NCBI GenBank assembly: GCA_016179685.1
Contig: JACPCR010000075.1
Coordinates: 1 to 64,000 of the forward strand
Direction: 5' to 3'
DNA from: Planctomycetota bacterium
GTDB lineage: Bacteria > Planctomycetota > PUPC01 > JACPCR01
Length of the DNA stretch: 64,000 nucleotides
Shown here: positions 26,901 through 36,166 of the stretch, piece after piece
Position numbering within the stretch: position 1 is the first letter of the stretch
How the letters are laid out: each line of letters opens with the position of its first letter
Translations under genes and position numbers: made by a program
Notes under the pieces: model-generated
The model's input: the letters and a program-made list of their open reading frames with translations, nothing else
The model's database searches: none
Told to the model about the DNA's origin: nothing

Positions 26901-29900
26901 GTGAGCAGATAGGTGCCGAATCTCTCGCCGGGCAGGGTCAATTCCACCGCCTCGGCCAGCGTGTAGGGCATCTCCGGGAGGCTCAAGAGGTTCGGGGACA
27001 GGGGCACGTCCCTGCGGACAGTCTCATGCCACGGCGGATTCTTCCCGTACTGCAGCTCAGGGACGGCCGCATCCTGATTGGCCCAGAATTCCTCGATGCC
27101 GGGGATGAAGGAATCGCGGCGGAGATCGGACTGGAACAGGACGTCGCCCTGCAGATTGTAGCCGGCGACCACGCCGGTCTTGCCGCCCGCGACGAGGACC
27201 TGCCCGTCGGGCGAGAAGGCGACCTCGGCCCCGCTCTCGAGCGGTTTTTCCCAGAGGGGCTGGCCCGTAGCGGCGTCCAGCAGCACGAGCCTGCGCCCCC
27301 AGGACGCCAGAGCCAGCCGCCGTCCGTCCGGAGACAAAGCGCCGCCGGACACCAGGGGCCGGCGGAAGCTGTACTGCCAGGCCGCCGTGCCGTCCGGCCG
27401 CACCCGGTAGACGGTATCTTTGCAAAGGACGAAGAGGGTCCCGTCCGGCGAAATCCAGAGGTTATCCGTGGAATGGAAGTCGGCGAAGTAAGGCGGGGGA
27501 AGGAATCCTTTCTGAGCGATCTGGCCGCCGCGGCGGAAGACGAAGGCATAGGGGAGTATGATCGGCCGCCCATAGCTTTCCCGGTCCTGTTCCCCCTGGG
27601 CGTAGACCATGCCAATGAACTGGCCGTCGGGCGTGACGCGAAGTTTCTCGCCTCGGAAGGAGCGCCATCGAGGAGGATCATCGGGTCCCGAGGAAAGCAG
27701 CGCCTCCGGGACGAAATCGGAGAGCGCCCGGTTCGCCGCGGCGTCGCGGAATTCGATCCGGGCCCCGTGGCGCAGCAGAAGGGTCTTCTGGTCGCACAGG
27801 AAGGCGATCTCGGAGAGGTTGTTCGAGTCGTTCATGCGCCAGGGGTCCGTCTCTTCCAGCCAGGGATCGTTGACCCAGAGGGCCGAGCCGTCTGGCCTCA
27901 AGGCGAGGGTCAGGTCCGCCCCGGCCGAGAAGAGGAGGTCGCCTGCGGCGTTCATCACGACCGGCTGGCGCATGCGCCACAGGATGCGGCCCGACTTGTC
28001 GAGAAGCATGCTCCCGAGGTCCGTATTCACGGCGAGGCGCTCGGCCCCGGGGCTGAGGAAAACCTGGTTCACCTCGACGCGGCCGACCTTCTTCTTCCAG
28101 AGGAGTTTCCCGGAGCGTTCGAAGAGGAAGAGGTTGGAGAAGGTCCAGTGGCAGCCGACGGCGAAGTGGGAGCCATCGGGCGAGAAGGCGATGGCGCTGG
28201 GCGGCAGGCCCTCTTCCTCCTCGATGCGGCTGCGCATCGGCTGGGCCTCCCGGCCATCCGAGGCCCGCAGGGGTGCGGTGCTCTCGACCGCGGCCGCTCG
28301 GGCCAACAGGTCCGGCTCGCGGTCCAGGGTGTCGAAATCGAGCAGCCGGCTCACGCCCTTCTCGAGGCCCGGCAGGTCGGGGGAAAGCACCAGCAGGGCG
28401 TGGAAATCGAGAGAGAAGGGGCTGAGAGCCATCTCGATCAAGGCGCGGCCGTCACCCGGATAGTTTCGGGTGAAACGGCGCAAAAGGATGGAGGTATCGG
28501 CGATCTCCTCGATGAGGGCGTTTTCCCCTTCCCTGCCGAGAAGAAGAACATGCTGCTCCACGTGGGACTGGGGATCGAGGCGCTCCACGCGGCCGGGCGG
28601 CCGGACGACCTTCGGGTCCTCGAGGAGGCGGACCTCGGCTCGAATGCCCTTCTGGCGCAACGGTTCGGCGAGCCGGCGGGCGAGCGGCAGGAGGGCCACG
28701 GACTGGTCCGTTCCGAGCAGAATCCACAGGGGTTGGCCCTTCTCGCGAAGTTGCTCAAGGAATCGACGGATTCTGGCCCCTTCCACGACGATGACTTCGC
28801 CCGTCTCGGAGGCCTGAAGCGGGGCAGGATCGCCGCCGACGGCCACCTCGACCGCGGCGCGATGGCCGGCGAAGGTCTCCCGGGCCTCGAGGCGCCAGTC
28901 GCCGGGAACCGCGTCCCATCCGATCGGGAGGCTCTCCGAGTAGCCCTCGATCCGCGTCGTGCGGTAAATCTCATGAACGACGCGCCCCGCGGGATCGACC
29001 AGCCGCAGCTCCAGCGGCACGGCGGCGCGAAGAGCCTGGCCCGCGGAATCGAGAACCTGCGCGGCGACGCGGATGGCTTGGCCGGGCGACACGCTCCCGC
29101 TGGCGGTGAGTTGGAGGCTGCCGATGGGGCGGGGAAGGAGCGCATAAATCTGTACGCCCGAGAATTCGAGGTCCACGTCCAAAACACGACCCTCGCCGGT
29201 CCGCTCACCGTCCACCGCCTTCCGCTCCAGCACGCTGTAGACCGTGCTTTCGGCGTCGCGCACCGTCACCCGCGTCTTGATCGGCAGCGTGAACTGCTGC
29301 GCCCCGAAATGGGTCGCCTCGGTCCAGTAGGGAATTTCATCGTTGACAACAAAAACGTAGCGCGCGTCGCCGTGCCGCATCGTGCTCGTCAGCACCCGGC
29401 TGCTCGGCGCTGAAACGAAGGGCGGTGCGGCCGATTCGAGGATGCGGTTCAGCTTGGCCACCTCGGGCCGCGTCCGCTGATACGCCTCCCAGAAGATGCG
29501 GTTGCCGTCGTACTGGCTTCCGATGACGAAGTAGGGGTGGAGCATGGTCTGGAAGTGCTTCGGAATGCGCGTCGCCCCTTCGATCTCCGCCGTCGTGTCC
29601 TCGTCGGCCAGGACCACGCCGCCCCGGCGGATGAATTCCTCGAATCGAGCCCGGACGTCGTCCGGGACGAACCGGACGGCGGGCAGGAGGACGATGCGGA
29701 ATCGGCCGAGGCCGTCCTGCCGGATGAATTCATCGGCGATCATGGGTGCGGTGCGGTGAGCGCGCGCCAGCTCGTAGACCGCGCCCCGGGCGATGAAGGG
29801 CGTGGCGGCCGTGTGCCGCACGGTGCCCAGGTCGTGGGCGCTGTCCAGGTAGCTGAGGTAGACGGCGAGGGGCGACTCCAGTTCGAGGCTCTGATACCAG

Positions 29901-32707
29901 TCGCCGTATTCCACGAGCCACCGGTTGAACTCGCGGTACTCGTCGTAGTACCAACTGCTGGGGTGCATCCCCAGCTCGAAGCCGGCGTAGCTGAAGGTGC
30001 CGATGCCGTCCACTTTGCTCAGGATGCTCTTGAAGAACTGGACCTTGGCGTTCGTCCGGCCGGAGGTCGACCCATCGCCGATATCCCGCCACTGGTGCGT
30101 CTTCGGGCCGCCGGCCCGCCCCAGCATCGTCTCGACGATTTCTTCGAGCGGAAAGAGCCGCGCATAATCGCCATACCCCACCGAGTTCAGGTTGACGTCC
30201 TGCTCCTCCTGCATCCGGGTGATGAAGTCGCCGCTCTCGGCGTCCGAGGCCTGAAAGGTCATCGCCCCCAGCTTCAAGTCCGGCTTCAGGTCGCCCACGC
30301 CCGCACGGATGTCCCGGTAGATTCCCGGCAGCAGCCCGTTGATCGTGTCGATCCACCGCATCCACTGCACCTCGACGTCCGCCAGGCGCTCGCGGGTCGA
30401 ACGGTCGCCACGGACCCATCGGATGATTTGATCCTCCCGCGGCTGATCGTGCCCGTAACGCGCCCGGAAGTTCTTGGCCAGGGTCCTCATCCGCTCCTCC
30501 CACCTCGGGTCGCCCACCTCGGAGTTGCCCAGGACGCAGATGTGGCTCGTGGGGGCAACGAATCCGATCCAGTTCGGGAAGCGCCGGTAGTCCTGGGCGA
30601 GCAGGGCATACGTCCGGGCCGTGTTCGACAGGTCCTCCGGCACGGAGTGGAAAAGACTGAGCATCATCCCGCACCAGGACTGCGGGAAGAAACGCTGCCC
30701 CTGCCGCACCATCTCATCGATGAGGATTTCATAGTTCGTGCGGTTGTAGACCAGCTCGGAGGCGGGGAGGCCCGCATCCTCCCGCATCATCTTCTCGGCC
30801 ACCGCGTGGAAGGACTCGGAGTCGCGGCCCTCGAGCTGAAACCCGAGCTTCTCCAGCGTGCAAAGGACGTTCAGGTTCATGTGCGCCAGGTGCTGCACGT
30901 TGCGGCGCAGCTCCTGCTCGCGGGCGGCCGGGTCGTCGTTCCGCTTCTTGACGACGGTGCGCTGGTGGTGGCCCGCGCCCCACGGGAACGAGAAGATGGG
31001 AAAGTGCGTCCGGGGGACCGGGGAACGGAAATGAAGGCGGAAGGGCGCGCTCGAGAGCGGCCCGAGGGTCGCCCGAATTTGAAACTCCCCCTCGGAGCAC
31101 GCAGCCGTACCCTCCGGAGCGATCCGAAACGTCCACGTATGATGACCCGGCGGCTGCGACCCTGCTTCCTTCCTTGCCAGCGTCGTCGAGCCCCCCTCCC
31201 CGGCCAGCACGACCTCCAGCAAGCCATCGATCGGCTGCCGGTTCTTCAGCACCACGTTGAACTCCAGCGTCTCCCCTGCCTCATACGCCGTGCGCAGGCT
31301 GTCCGTGAATACGCTCAAGGTGCCGGACCGGTCCGGTGAGGAGAGGGACGCATAAAAATCGCCGGAAAGAAACGAGGAGGGCGAGGCCGACCCGGCGCGG
31401 TCGACCGCCAGCCGGAAGAGGTAGAGGTTTGTCGGCCGGACCGGCAGGCGCGCCTGGTAGATGGGCTGCCCCGGGGCCTGGCGGCAGGGCAGGCGCGTCC
31501 AGGAGTCCGTTTCGCCGGCGGCCGGAGCGGCGGATTCATGAATGCGGCTCTCTTCGTCCAGGACGGGTCGCTCGCGCAGGAATACGGCCACCTCCGCCGG
31601 AGAGAGCGTCGGCCGGTCCGCGCTGTCCATCACCCTCACCCGGAGCTGGAGAACCTCCCCCGAGTGGAAGGACTGCCGATTCCATGCGGCGACGAAGCCT
31701 CGGGGCTCGTCGCAGCCCGGCTCCCGGCCGTCGACCCGGACCAGGCGGTGCGGGAATGCGGCCACGTCTCCTTCGATGGGCAGGGATTCGCTGGGCAGCC
31801 CGTGTCCGAAACGGAGCTGGCTGCCCTGCCGGCTGTAGAACCCGCGGAGGGTCTGCGTGTCGCCCGAATAGGTCAGGAACTGGCCTTCGCCGGAGAAGCC
31901 GTAAACCTTGACGCCGACCTTGTGCCCGGGGCGCGTCGTGACGTGCAGAGGAAAGCTGTAACAAGGAATGCCCACGGTGAACAGGTTTTCCACGGCGACG
32001 CCGGACAGCACCGCTTTCGCCTCCTCCGTGTCCTCGGTCCGCACGCCATCCGCGGTCACCCGGAAACACTGCCGCGTTGGAATGAGCTGGTAGGGCGGCC
32101 CCTCGGGGTTCGACACCATGTAGAGAACGAGGGGATTGAAGGTTTTCGTCACCGGGAGAATCATGCTCTCCCCGTGCTTGACGACCACGTTGAGGGGAAT
32201 GCTCTTCAGGCGGATGGGCTTCTTGCGGACCACCGAGGCGTCCACCGCAAAAAACGTGACGGGATGGCAGAGGAGGTCCAGTCCGTCGCCCGCCGAGCGG
32301 AGGTCCCGGTCGCGCGTTTCGATGCGGCCGCCCCGCACCGTGAAGCGGTGTCCGCCCGGATCGATGACGTGCTCGCCGTCCGACAGGTCGGCCGTGATCG
32401 ATGCCGCGCGCTTCAGGAACGCGCCTTTGTAGGTCAGCTTGAAGGCATCCTGCCCGTCCAGGGTGATGAAGCGCATCCAGCCGACGGTGCGGCCCGGCGG
32501 CCGGGGCTTCGAATCGGCCTGCTCGACCTCCGCCGGCTTCTTCTCCTCGACCGTCTCCACCTCGGAGACCAGCGTGTCCGGCCGGTCCGCGCACACGAGC
32601 CGGAGCGAGATGGGCTTGGTCCAGCCGGGCCGGGCAAATCCGGGAATCAGCGCCAGGAACGCCAGGCCGACGGCTCGCGGTATGGAATGGCTCGTGAAAG
32701 TCTGCAT
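23984..32707 (-). CDS. Giant secreted protein: glycosidase-like region, two beta-propellers, DUF2341-like module
   Basis: About 2,907 residues from ATG 32707, chosen because a signal peptide follows (IPRAVGLAFLALIPGFA). Rough order: beta-sandwich modules to about 560; a region of about 560-1160 resembling beta-galactosidase-type TIM barrels with a following flavodoxin-like domain (FPWGAG; DDVRARFEEFIRRGGVVLADEDT near 1020); a first beta-propeller at about 1495-1865 with FSPDG repeats (SIAFSPDGSHFAVG, SPDGRRLALAS); lectin-like modules; a DUF2341-like segment at about 2210-2290 (KAWIARIPVKV); and a C-terminal PQQ-type propeller at about 2550-2907 (WAQFRGGPARTG, then DGHLYCL, DGYLYAL, DGHVYAL blades). 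Catalytic residues were not identified. The stop codon lies in a family B repeat. It is convergent with livG and divergent from glpK. Confidence 0.8.
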   Translation of the reverse strand: MQTFTSHSIPRAVGLAFLALIPGFARPGWTKPISLRLVCADRPDTLVSEVETVEEKKPAEVEQADSKPRPPGRTVGWMRFITLDGQDAFKLTYKGAFLKRAASITADLSDGEHVIDPGGHRFTVRGGRIETRDRDLRSAGDGLDLLCHPVTFFAVDASVVRKKPIRLKSIPLNVVVKHGESMILPVTKTFNPLVLYMVSNPEGPPYQLIPTRQCFRVTADGVRTEDTEEAKAVLSGVAVENLFTVGIPCYSFPLHVTTRPGHKVGVKVYGFSGEGQFLTYSGDTQTLRGFYSRQGSQLRFGHGLPSESLPIEGDVAAFPHRLVRVDGREPGCDEPRGFVAAWNRQSFHSGEVLQLRVRVMDSADRPTLSPAEVAVFLRERPVLDEESRIHESAAPAAGETDSWTRLPCRQAPGQPIYQARLPVRPTNLYLFRLAVDRAGSASPSSFLSGDFYASLSSPDRSGTLSVFTDSLRTAYEAGETLEFNVVLKNRQPIDGLLEVVLAGEGGSTTLARKEAGSQPPGHHTWTFRIAPEGTAACSEGEFQIRATLGPLSSAPFRLHFRSPVPRTHFPIFSFPWGAGHHQRTVVKKRNDDPAAREQELRRNVQHLAHMNLNVLCTLEKLGFQLEGRDSESFHAVAEKMMREDAGLPASELVYNRTNYEILIDEMVRQGQRFFPQSWCGMMLSLFHSVPEDLSNTARTYALLAQDYRRFPNWIGFVAPTSHICVLGNSEVGDPRWEERMRTLAKNFRARYGHDQPREDQIIRWVRGDRSTRERLADVEVQWMRWIDTINGLLPGIYRDIRAGVGDLKPDLKLGAMTFQASDAESGDFITRMQEEQDVNLNSVGYGDYARLFPLEEIVETMLGRAGGPKTHQWRDIGDGSTSGRTNAKVQFFKSILSKVDGIGTFSYAGFELGMHPSSWYYDEYREFNRWLVEYGDWYQSLELESPLAVYLSYLDSAHDLGTVRHTAATPFIARGAVYELARAHRTAPMIADEFIRQDGLGRFRIVLLPAVRFVPDDVRARFEEFIRRGGVVLADEDTTAEIEGATRIPKHFQTMLHPYFVIGSQYDGNRIFWEAYQRTRPEVAKLNRILESAAPPFVSAPSSRVLTSTMRHGDARYVFVVNDEIPYWTEATHFGAQQFTLPIKTRVTVRDAESTVYSVLERKAVDGERTGEGRVLDVDLEFSGVQIYALLPRPIGSLQLTASGSVSPGQAIRVAAQVLDSAGQALRAAVPLELRLVDPAGRVVHEIYRTTRIEGYSESLPIGWDAVPGDWRLEARETFAGHRAAVEVAVGGDPAPLQASETGEVIVVEGARIRRFLEQLREKGQPLWILLGTDQSVALLPLARRLAEPLRQKGIRAEVRLLEDPKVVRPPGRVERLDPQSHVEQHVLLLGREGENALIEEIADTSILLRRFTRNYPGDGRALIEMALSPFSLDFHALLVLSPDLPGLEKGVSRLLDFDTLDREPDLLARAAAVESTAPLRASDGREAQPMRSRIEEEEGLPPSAIAFSPDGSHFAVGCHWTFSNLFLFERSGKLLWKKKVGRVEVNQVFLSPGAERLAVNTDLGSMLLDKSGRILWRMRQPVVMNAAGDLLFSAGADLTLALRPDGSALWVNDPWLEETDPWRMNDSNNLSEIAFLCDQKTLLLRHGARIEFRDAAANRALSDFVPEALLSSGPDDPPRWRSFRGEKLRVTPDGQFIGMVYAQGEQDRESYGRPIILPYAFVFRRGGQIAQKGFLPPPYFADFHSTDNLWISPDGTLFVLCKDTVYRVRPDGTAAWQYSFRRPLVSGGALSPDGRRLALASWGRRLVLLDAATGQPLWEKPLESGAEVAFSPDGQVLVAGGKTGVVAGYNLQGDVLFQSDLRRDSFIPGIEEFWANQDAAVPELQYGKNPPWHETVRRDVPLSPNLLSLPEMPYTLAEAVELTLPGERFGTYLLTLKYRAREGKAGFHVRIQEQDAEEALHEIRSGSFEARPFLSGHHSVFKLSDRPARIHVRLENEAGGSEVILEDFRLEKLQYPSENYLYHRGGYALGKTQEVMDNAPVSAAIYHMQWGSHSTVEVDPFYLMDGRVFKPQKELDDGWWFGGGAGSQASRNKITPCAIDFEFPEPKPISHIVLFDDEDGEPVERVAFQAWVEARDLRLNKTEREERQIRPGYWRTVGKARWNDAPFQVFRFENLVTDKIRFWYLRGPLKLDEVEIYGPEKPKTTDWHDKAWIARIPVKVNRVTELAEVEFQPLGLTRADGADLRVINPMGQEVPYVLKQLVPSGNSVLVMDTRASTGTYFIYLGNETAEAPSYDWRPEGGIWMESYERPSPIDGEDSRVIYNEAQLFRFFRVARDQALEAWKKARSEGKSYGGARIGFVRAVGYDALPNSITRYSFTLETPEPRRLSFRAGVSSEMVASLLKVNDQVVFGGWNAWEPGKAPTGWAAMPGKHWGDAELQAGVNRFEFTYVAYPANPLTFRPAEGRAERYLLTSRYTSFPGARRLLPESIQTLSEQGLGDFYRDRAERAIEQDRLFDAQEMLLYAVNFLKDPQARSQAKLLAAQVSDRIAASNWAQFRGGPARTGCAKLSPRPGEKDIPVNPGPFARVAASESFEEQVEGGIAATDLGVFFGTCTHNIHRFGGWYFTTSGIIRGTPLVYGQRIYCGSMDGHLYCLAAGLGELVWKFPTGDGIAASPLLVDDHLLFGSLDGYLYALDPLTGQSLWKYRSDGWIESSPATDGRLVFFGSYDDHLHAVNLHTGKLAWKFQTQHDIASTPCVDGGVVFFGSDDGHVYALKASDGSLLWKTRASEAFLPSSPALAQGVLVIGSTDGHVYALDAATGGIRWKYATEGGVEASPIIVGDLVVVPSNDNHLYAFRLVDGTLLARNAFGGNPSTRSLRCSPAYLRESLWLGGTTDIKAGQVQRWER

Positions 32708-32928
32708 CCCGTGCGTGTGCTTTGTCTTTTCCCCGACAGATTCCTGGGCCTCGATCTTCTCCTCAAAGGGGGCCGTCGCGCATGATAAATGATTGCAGCG
32801 GAAAGTCCATTCTTGTCCACGGAAGCCGGCCGGTGATCGGCCCGGGGCAGCGCAACGCTGCACGGCCTGAATCCATCGCTCGTGACTCCGTGATCGCTTC
32901 AAGAATAAGCGCTTCAAATCCATTAGAA

Positions 32929-32973
32929 TTAACCCGCATTTCCCATCCCGCCGGGATGGGAAATGCGGGTTAA
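32929..32973. repeat. Perfect 45-bp palindrome upstream of glpK (motif family B)
   Basis: Perfect 22-bp arms (left 32929-32950, right 32952-32973) around a single central C. The arms carry TTAACCCGCATTTCCCAT and its complement, a relative of the family B motif. The right arm ends directly before the glpK ribosome-binding site (AAAGGAG at 32972-32978). It could form a hairpin in the glpK leader, act as operator, or be a mobile repeat. Confidence 0.85.
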
Positions 32974-32984
32974 AGGAGCTCGAT

Positions 32985-34469
32985 ATGCCGGACCGCCGAA
33001 TCCTGGCCATCGACGCGGGCACCACCGGAATCAACGTGGCTCTCTATGACCACGAGGCAAAGGTGGTGTCCCAGGCGGACTCGGATTTCACCCAGCATTA
33101 TCCACGGCCCGGCTGGGTCGAGCACGACCCGGAAGAAATCTGGACGGTGACCCTCCGCCTGGTCCAGGAGATCGGCTCGGGCGTCCCTCCGGGCCGTCTC
33201 GCTGGCCTCGGGATCACCAACCAGCGGGAGACGGCGGTGCTGTGGGACCGCCGTTCCGGCCGGCCCGTGTCGAACGCCATTGTCTGGCAGTGCCGGCGAA
33301 GCCAGCCTCAGTGCGAGCGCCTGAGACAGGCGGGCCACGCCAGCCGATTGGTTGACAAGACGGGTCTTGTTCCGGACGCCTACTTCTCTGCCACGAAAAT
33401 CCAGTGGATGCTCGAGAACCTGCCCGGAGTCAGGGCTCGGGCGGAGGCGGGTGAACTGGCCTTCGGGACGATCGACACTTGGCTGGTCTGGAAGCTCACG
33501 GGCGGACGGCTGCACGTGACGGACCCGACGAACGCGTCCAGGACGCTTCTGTTCAACATCGAGGAGAAGCGTTGGGACGACGAGCTGCTCCGGCTCATGG
33601 AAATCCCGCGAGCGCTCCTGCCAGAGGTCCGCCCCTCGGCCGGAATCTTCGGAGAAGCGGACGCGGCGATTCTCGGGAAGCCGGTCCCGATCAGCGGGAT
33701 CGCCGGCGATCAGCAGGCGGCCCTGGTCGGCCAGGGGGGAGTCCTGCCCGGCTCTGCCAAAAATACGTACGGCACGGGCTGCTTTTTCCTGATCAACACG
33801 GGGACGAAACGGGTTCGGTCCCGCTCCGGTCTCCTCAGCACGCTCGCGTGCGATCGGATCGGTTCGGCCGTGCTGGCGCTGGAAGGGAGCGTATTCATCG
33901 CCGGCGCGGCCGTGCAGTGGCTGCGGGATCAGATGGGCTTCATCCGCCAGTCTGCCGAGACCGAGAGCCTCGCGGCCAGCGTGCCCGACACCGGAGGCGT
34001 CTATCTGGTCCCCGCTTTCGTCGGCCTTGGCGCTCCCTATTGGGACATGGAAGCCAGGGGCGGATTGCTGGGCATCACACGCGGGACGAACCGGGCGCAT
34101 GTTGTCCGCGCCGCCCTCGAAAGCATCGCCTATCAGACGCGCGACCTGGTCGAGGCCGCCGAACGGGACCTCGGATACCGGATCGAGGAGCTGCGGGTCG
34201 ATGGAGGCGCTGCGGCCAATGATTTCCTCATGCAGTTCCAGGCCGATCTCCTCGGCATCCCGGTTGACCGCCCGGCGAACCTGGAGACCACCGCCTTGGG
34301 GGCCGGATTCCTCGCTGGCCTGGGTTGCGGGTTTTGGACACGGTGGGAAGAGGTAGCCCGGCATCGAAGGACCGAACGCAGATTCCTGCCGCGGATGTCG
34401 GCGGACCAGCGCGAAGGCCTGTACCGCGGGTGGAAAAACGCCGTCAGCCGAGTGCGGTCCCAGGGATAA
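32985..34469 (+). CDS. glpK: Glycerol kinase
   Basis: A 494-residue FGGY-family kinase that phosphorylates glycerol to glycerol 3-phosphate. The start (LAIDAGTTGINVALYD), ITNQRETAVLWD, the GIAGDQQAALVGQ block and the C-terminal DGGAAANDFLMQFQADLLGIPV match glycerol kinases over the full length. RBS AAAGGAG is 6-7 nt before the ATG. No glycerol facilitator or glycerol-3-phosphate dehydrogenase is adjacent. The perfect palindrome just upstream may affect its expression. Confidence 0.92.
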   Translation: MPDRRILAIDAGTTGINVALYDHEAKVVSQADSDFTQHYPRPGWVEHDPEEIWTVTLRLVQEIGSGVPPGRLAGLGITNQRETAVLWDRRSGRPVSNAIVWQCRRSQPQCERLRQAGHASRLVDKTGLVPDAYFSATKIQWMLENLPGVRARAEAGELAFGTIDTWLVWKLTGGRLHVTDPTNASRTLLFNIEEKRWDDELLRLMEIPRALLPEVRPSAGIFGEADAAILGKPVPISGIAGDQQAALVGQGGVLPGSAKNTYGTGCFFLINTGTKRVRSRSGLLSTLACDRIGSAVLALEGSVFIAGAAVQWLRDQMGFIRQSAETESLAASVPDTGGVYLVPAFVGLGAPYWDMEARGGLLGITRGTNRAHVVRAALESIAYQTRDLVEAAERDLGYRIEELRVDGGAAANDFLMQFQADLLGIPVDRPANLETTALGAGFLAGLGCGFWTRWEEVARHRRTERRFLPRMSADQREGLYRGWKNAVSRVRSQG

Positions 34470-34826
34470 GCCGGCGGCATTTCCTTTCCCCGCACGACGC
34501 CGTATACTGGCGTTCATCCTCTAAGCGGCTATCGAAGGCGTGAGGCTTCAACGGCCGTCCGGGCGCGATGGGCCGGCCACGGGGCAGGGGCCGGTCGGGT
34601 GGGGACGAGGGGCATGGGTGTCAAGTGAAACCAGAGTCGTTTCATCTTTTGCTCTTCATCTTACCTTCAATCTGTACTTAAGCTCTTTGTGAACCAATTG
34701 TTAAGAAAAGGAAGATGAGAAGTGAGATTGAAAGCAAGAAGCCAATCAGCCCGTGATTTCGCTTAACTTGGCACCTATGGGACGAGGGGTGACCGAAACG
34801 AGTGCTTCCCCATCGGGAGAGACGCC
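34470..34826. other. 357-bp gap between glpK and the ROK kinase
   Basis: The middle of this gap (about 34620-34770) is clearly richer in A and T than its neighbours. I see no open frame with protein-like content, no repeat shared with the rest of the window and no clear terminator. A promoter for the ROK kinase is likely here but was not pinned down. Confidence 0.5.
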
Positions 34827-35837
34827 ATGAGCCAAAGTCCACTCATTGCCGTCGGATTTGACCTCGGCGGGACAGCCTGCAAGCTCGGCCTGTTCGACGT
34901 GGAGACGGGGAATCTCCTCGAGCATACAGCGAGCCCGGTCAAGGACGGGAAACGGCCTGGCGTCGATCTGTTCAACCAGTTATGCGACGCGGCGGAAGGC
35001 CTGCTCCGCGGCCGCGGCCTGCGGCCCGAACAAGTGGTGAGCATCTGCGTGGCCAGCGCCGGAATTCTGGGGCCCGAGGCCGCCCGCGAGCCCGCAGAAT
35101 TTGACCGCATCGTTTTCAGTCCGAATATCCCCGGGATGAACGGGTTCAACATCCGCGAGGGGCTTCAGCAGCGGTTTCCCACGGCCATCACGTTCCTGGA
35201 GAATGACGCCAAGGCGCATGGATGGGCCGAATGGTTTCATGGAGCGGGCCGCCAGCCCGGCGTTCACGTCCTGGTGGGATTCACGCTCGGCACGGGCCTG
35301 GGCGGCTTCCTGGTCATCGATGGGAAAATGTCGAGGCCCGGCGAGCTGGGCCACATCCGCATCGACACCAGCAAGAACGCGCCCTTCTGCGGGTGCGGCG
35401 TCCGCGGGTGCGCAGAAGCGTTCGTCTCCAAGGTGGCCATTCGCCGGATCGGGGGCGAAGTCCTGATCAAGTTCCCCAACTCGAAGCTGAGGGAGATCGG
35501 GAAAAGCCCGGAGGGTTACGATCCGCTCCCGATCGCCAAGGCGGCAGAGTCCGGCGACGAAGGATGCCGGCACGTCTACGATCTGGTCGGGCGAAGCCTC
35601 GGGAAGCTGATCTGGAATCTCAAGCGCGTCTGCCGTCCCGACGTCGTCATCTGCTCGGGCAACATCGCCCGTTCCCTGCCTCTCATGCTGCCGGGCATCC
35701 AGGCGGTGCTCGAGGAGGACAGGCTGCTCCCCCGCCAGCCGGTGGTCCAGGCGACGTCGCTCGGACCCGGGCAGGCCGGGATCATCGGCGCGGGCGCCCT
35801 GGCGGTGCACGGCTACCGCGACCGGCCTCCGAGCTGA
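34827..35837 (+). CDS. ROK-family sugar kinase
   Basis: A 336-residue ROK protein. The ATP-binding start VGFDLGGTACKLGLFD, the catalytic ENDAKAHGWAEW and the zinc block GELGHIRIDTS followed by CGCGVRGCAEA are intact (the histidine and three cysteines of the ROK zinc site are present). There is no N-terminal helix-turn-helix, so it is a kinase rather than a repressor, probably for glucose or another hexose or N-acetylhexosamine. The start follows GGGAGAGACGCC. It stands alone after a long gap from glpK. Confidence 0.88.
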   Translation: MSQSPLIAVGFDLGGTACKLGLFDVETGNLLEHTASPVKDGKRPGVDLFNQLCDAAEGLLRGRGLRPEQVVSICVASAGILGPEAAREPAEFDRIVFSPNIPGMNGFNIREGLQQRFPTAITFLENDAKAHGWAEWFHGAGRQPGVHVLVGFTLGTGLGGFLVIDGKMSRPGELGHIRIDTSKNAPFCGCGVRGCAEAFVSKVAIRRIGGEVLIKFPNSKLREIGKSPEGYDPLPIAKAAESGDEGCRHVYDLVGRSLGKLIWNLKRVCRPDVVICSGNIARSLPLMLPGIQAVLEEDRLLPRQPVVQATSLGPGQAGIIGAGALAVHGYRDRPPS

Positions 35838-36166
35838 ACTTCCTGGAATCTCGGGAGGGTGGGGCCGGGGATAACAATTCCCCACTGCCGCCTCGGGAAA
35901 TCGCTCCGGAGTAACTGCTGAGTGATCGTCACCGGCGGCCTGTTTCTGTGAGTCCCGTAGGGACGTCCGAAATTAGTTACGTATGCTAAACGTAGACCGT
36001 TTACATACAACGGGTTATGCAAGGTGGCAACGTCAAGGACATTGCCACCTTACATAGCAGCCCAGGGCATCAGTTCGCCGAAGCCCCGCGAAGGCGAACG
36101 CAGCCCTGGAAAGGGAAAGCGCATCAACCACAAGAGTCCCGTAGGGACGACAGAAGTTTTCGCTAA
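35838..36166. other. Gap with short hairpins and repeated GTCCCGTAGGGAC motifs
   Basis: The motif GAGTCCCGTAGGGACG occurs at about 35951-35966 and again at 36134-36149; each can form a small hairpin (GTCCC/GGGAC). A stronger hairpin with a 10-bp stem (AAGGTGGCAA) and 11-nt loop lies at 36022-36052. No gene was recognised. The region sits between the ROK kinase and defence-gene remnants and looks like eroded sequence. Confidence 0.55.

Noticed and set aside
25409..29413. Long plus-strand open frame (1334 codons) inside the giant gene
   Set aside because: Antisense to a gene with clear domain homology; composition is that of a GC-rich shadow frame and no domain is recognisable.
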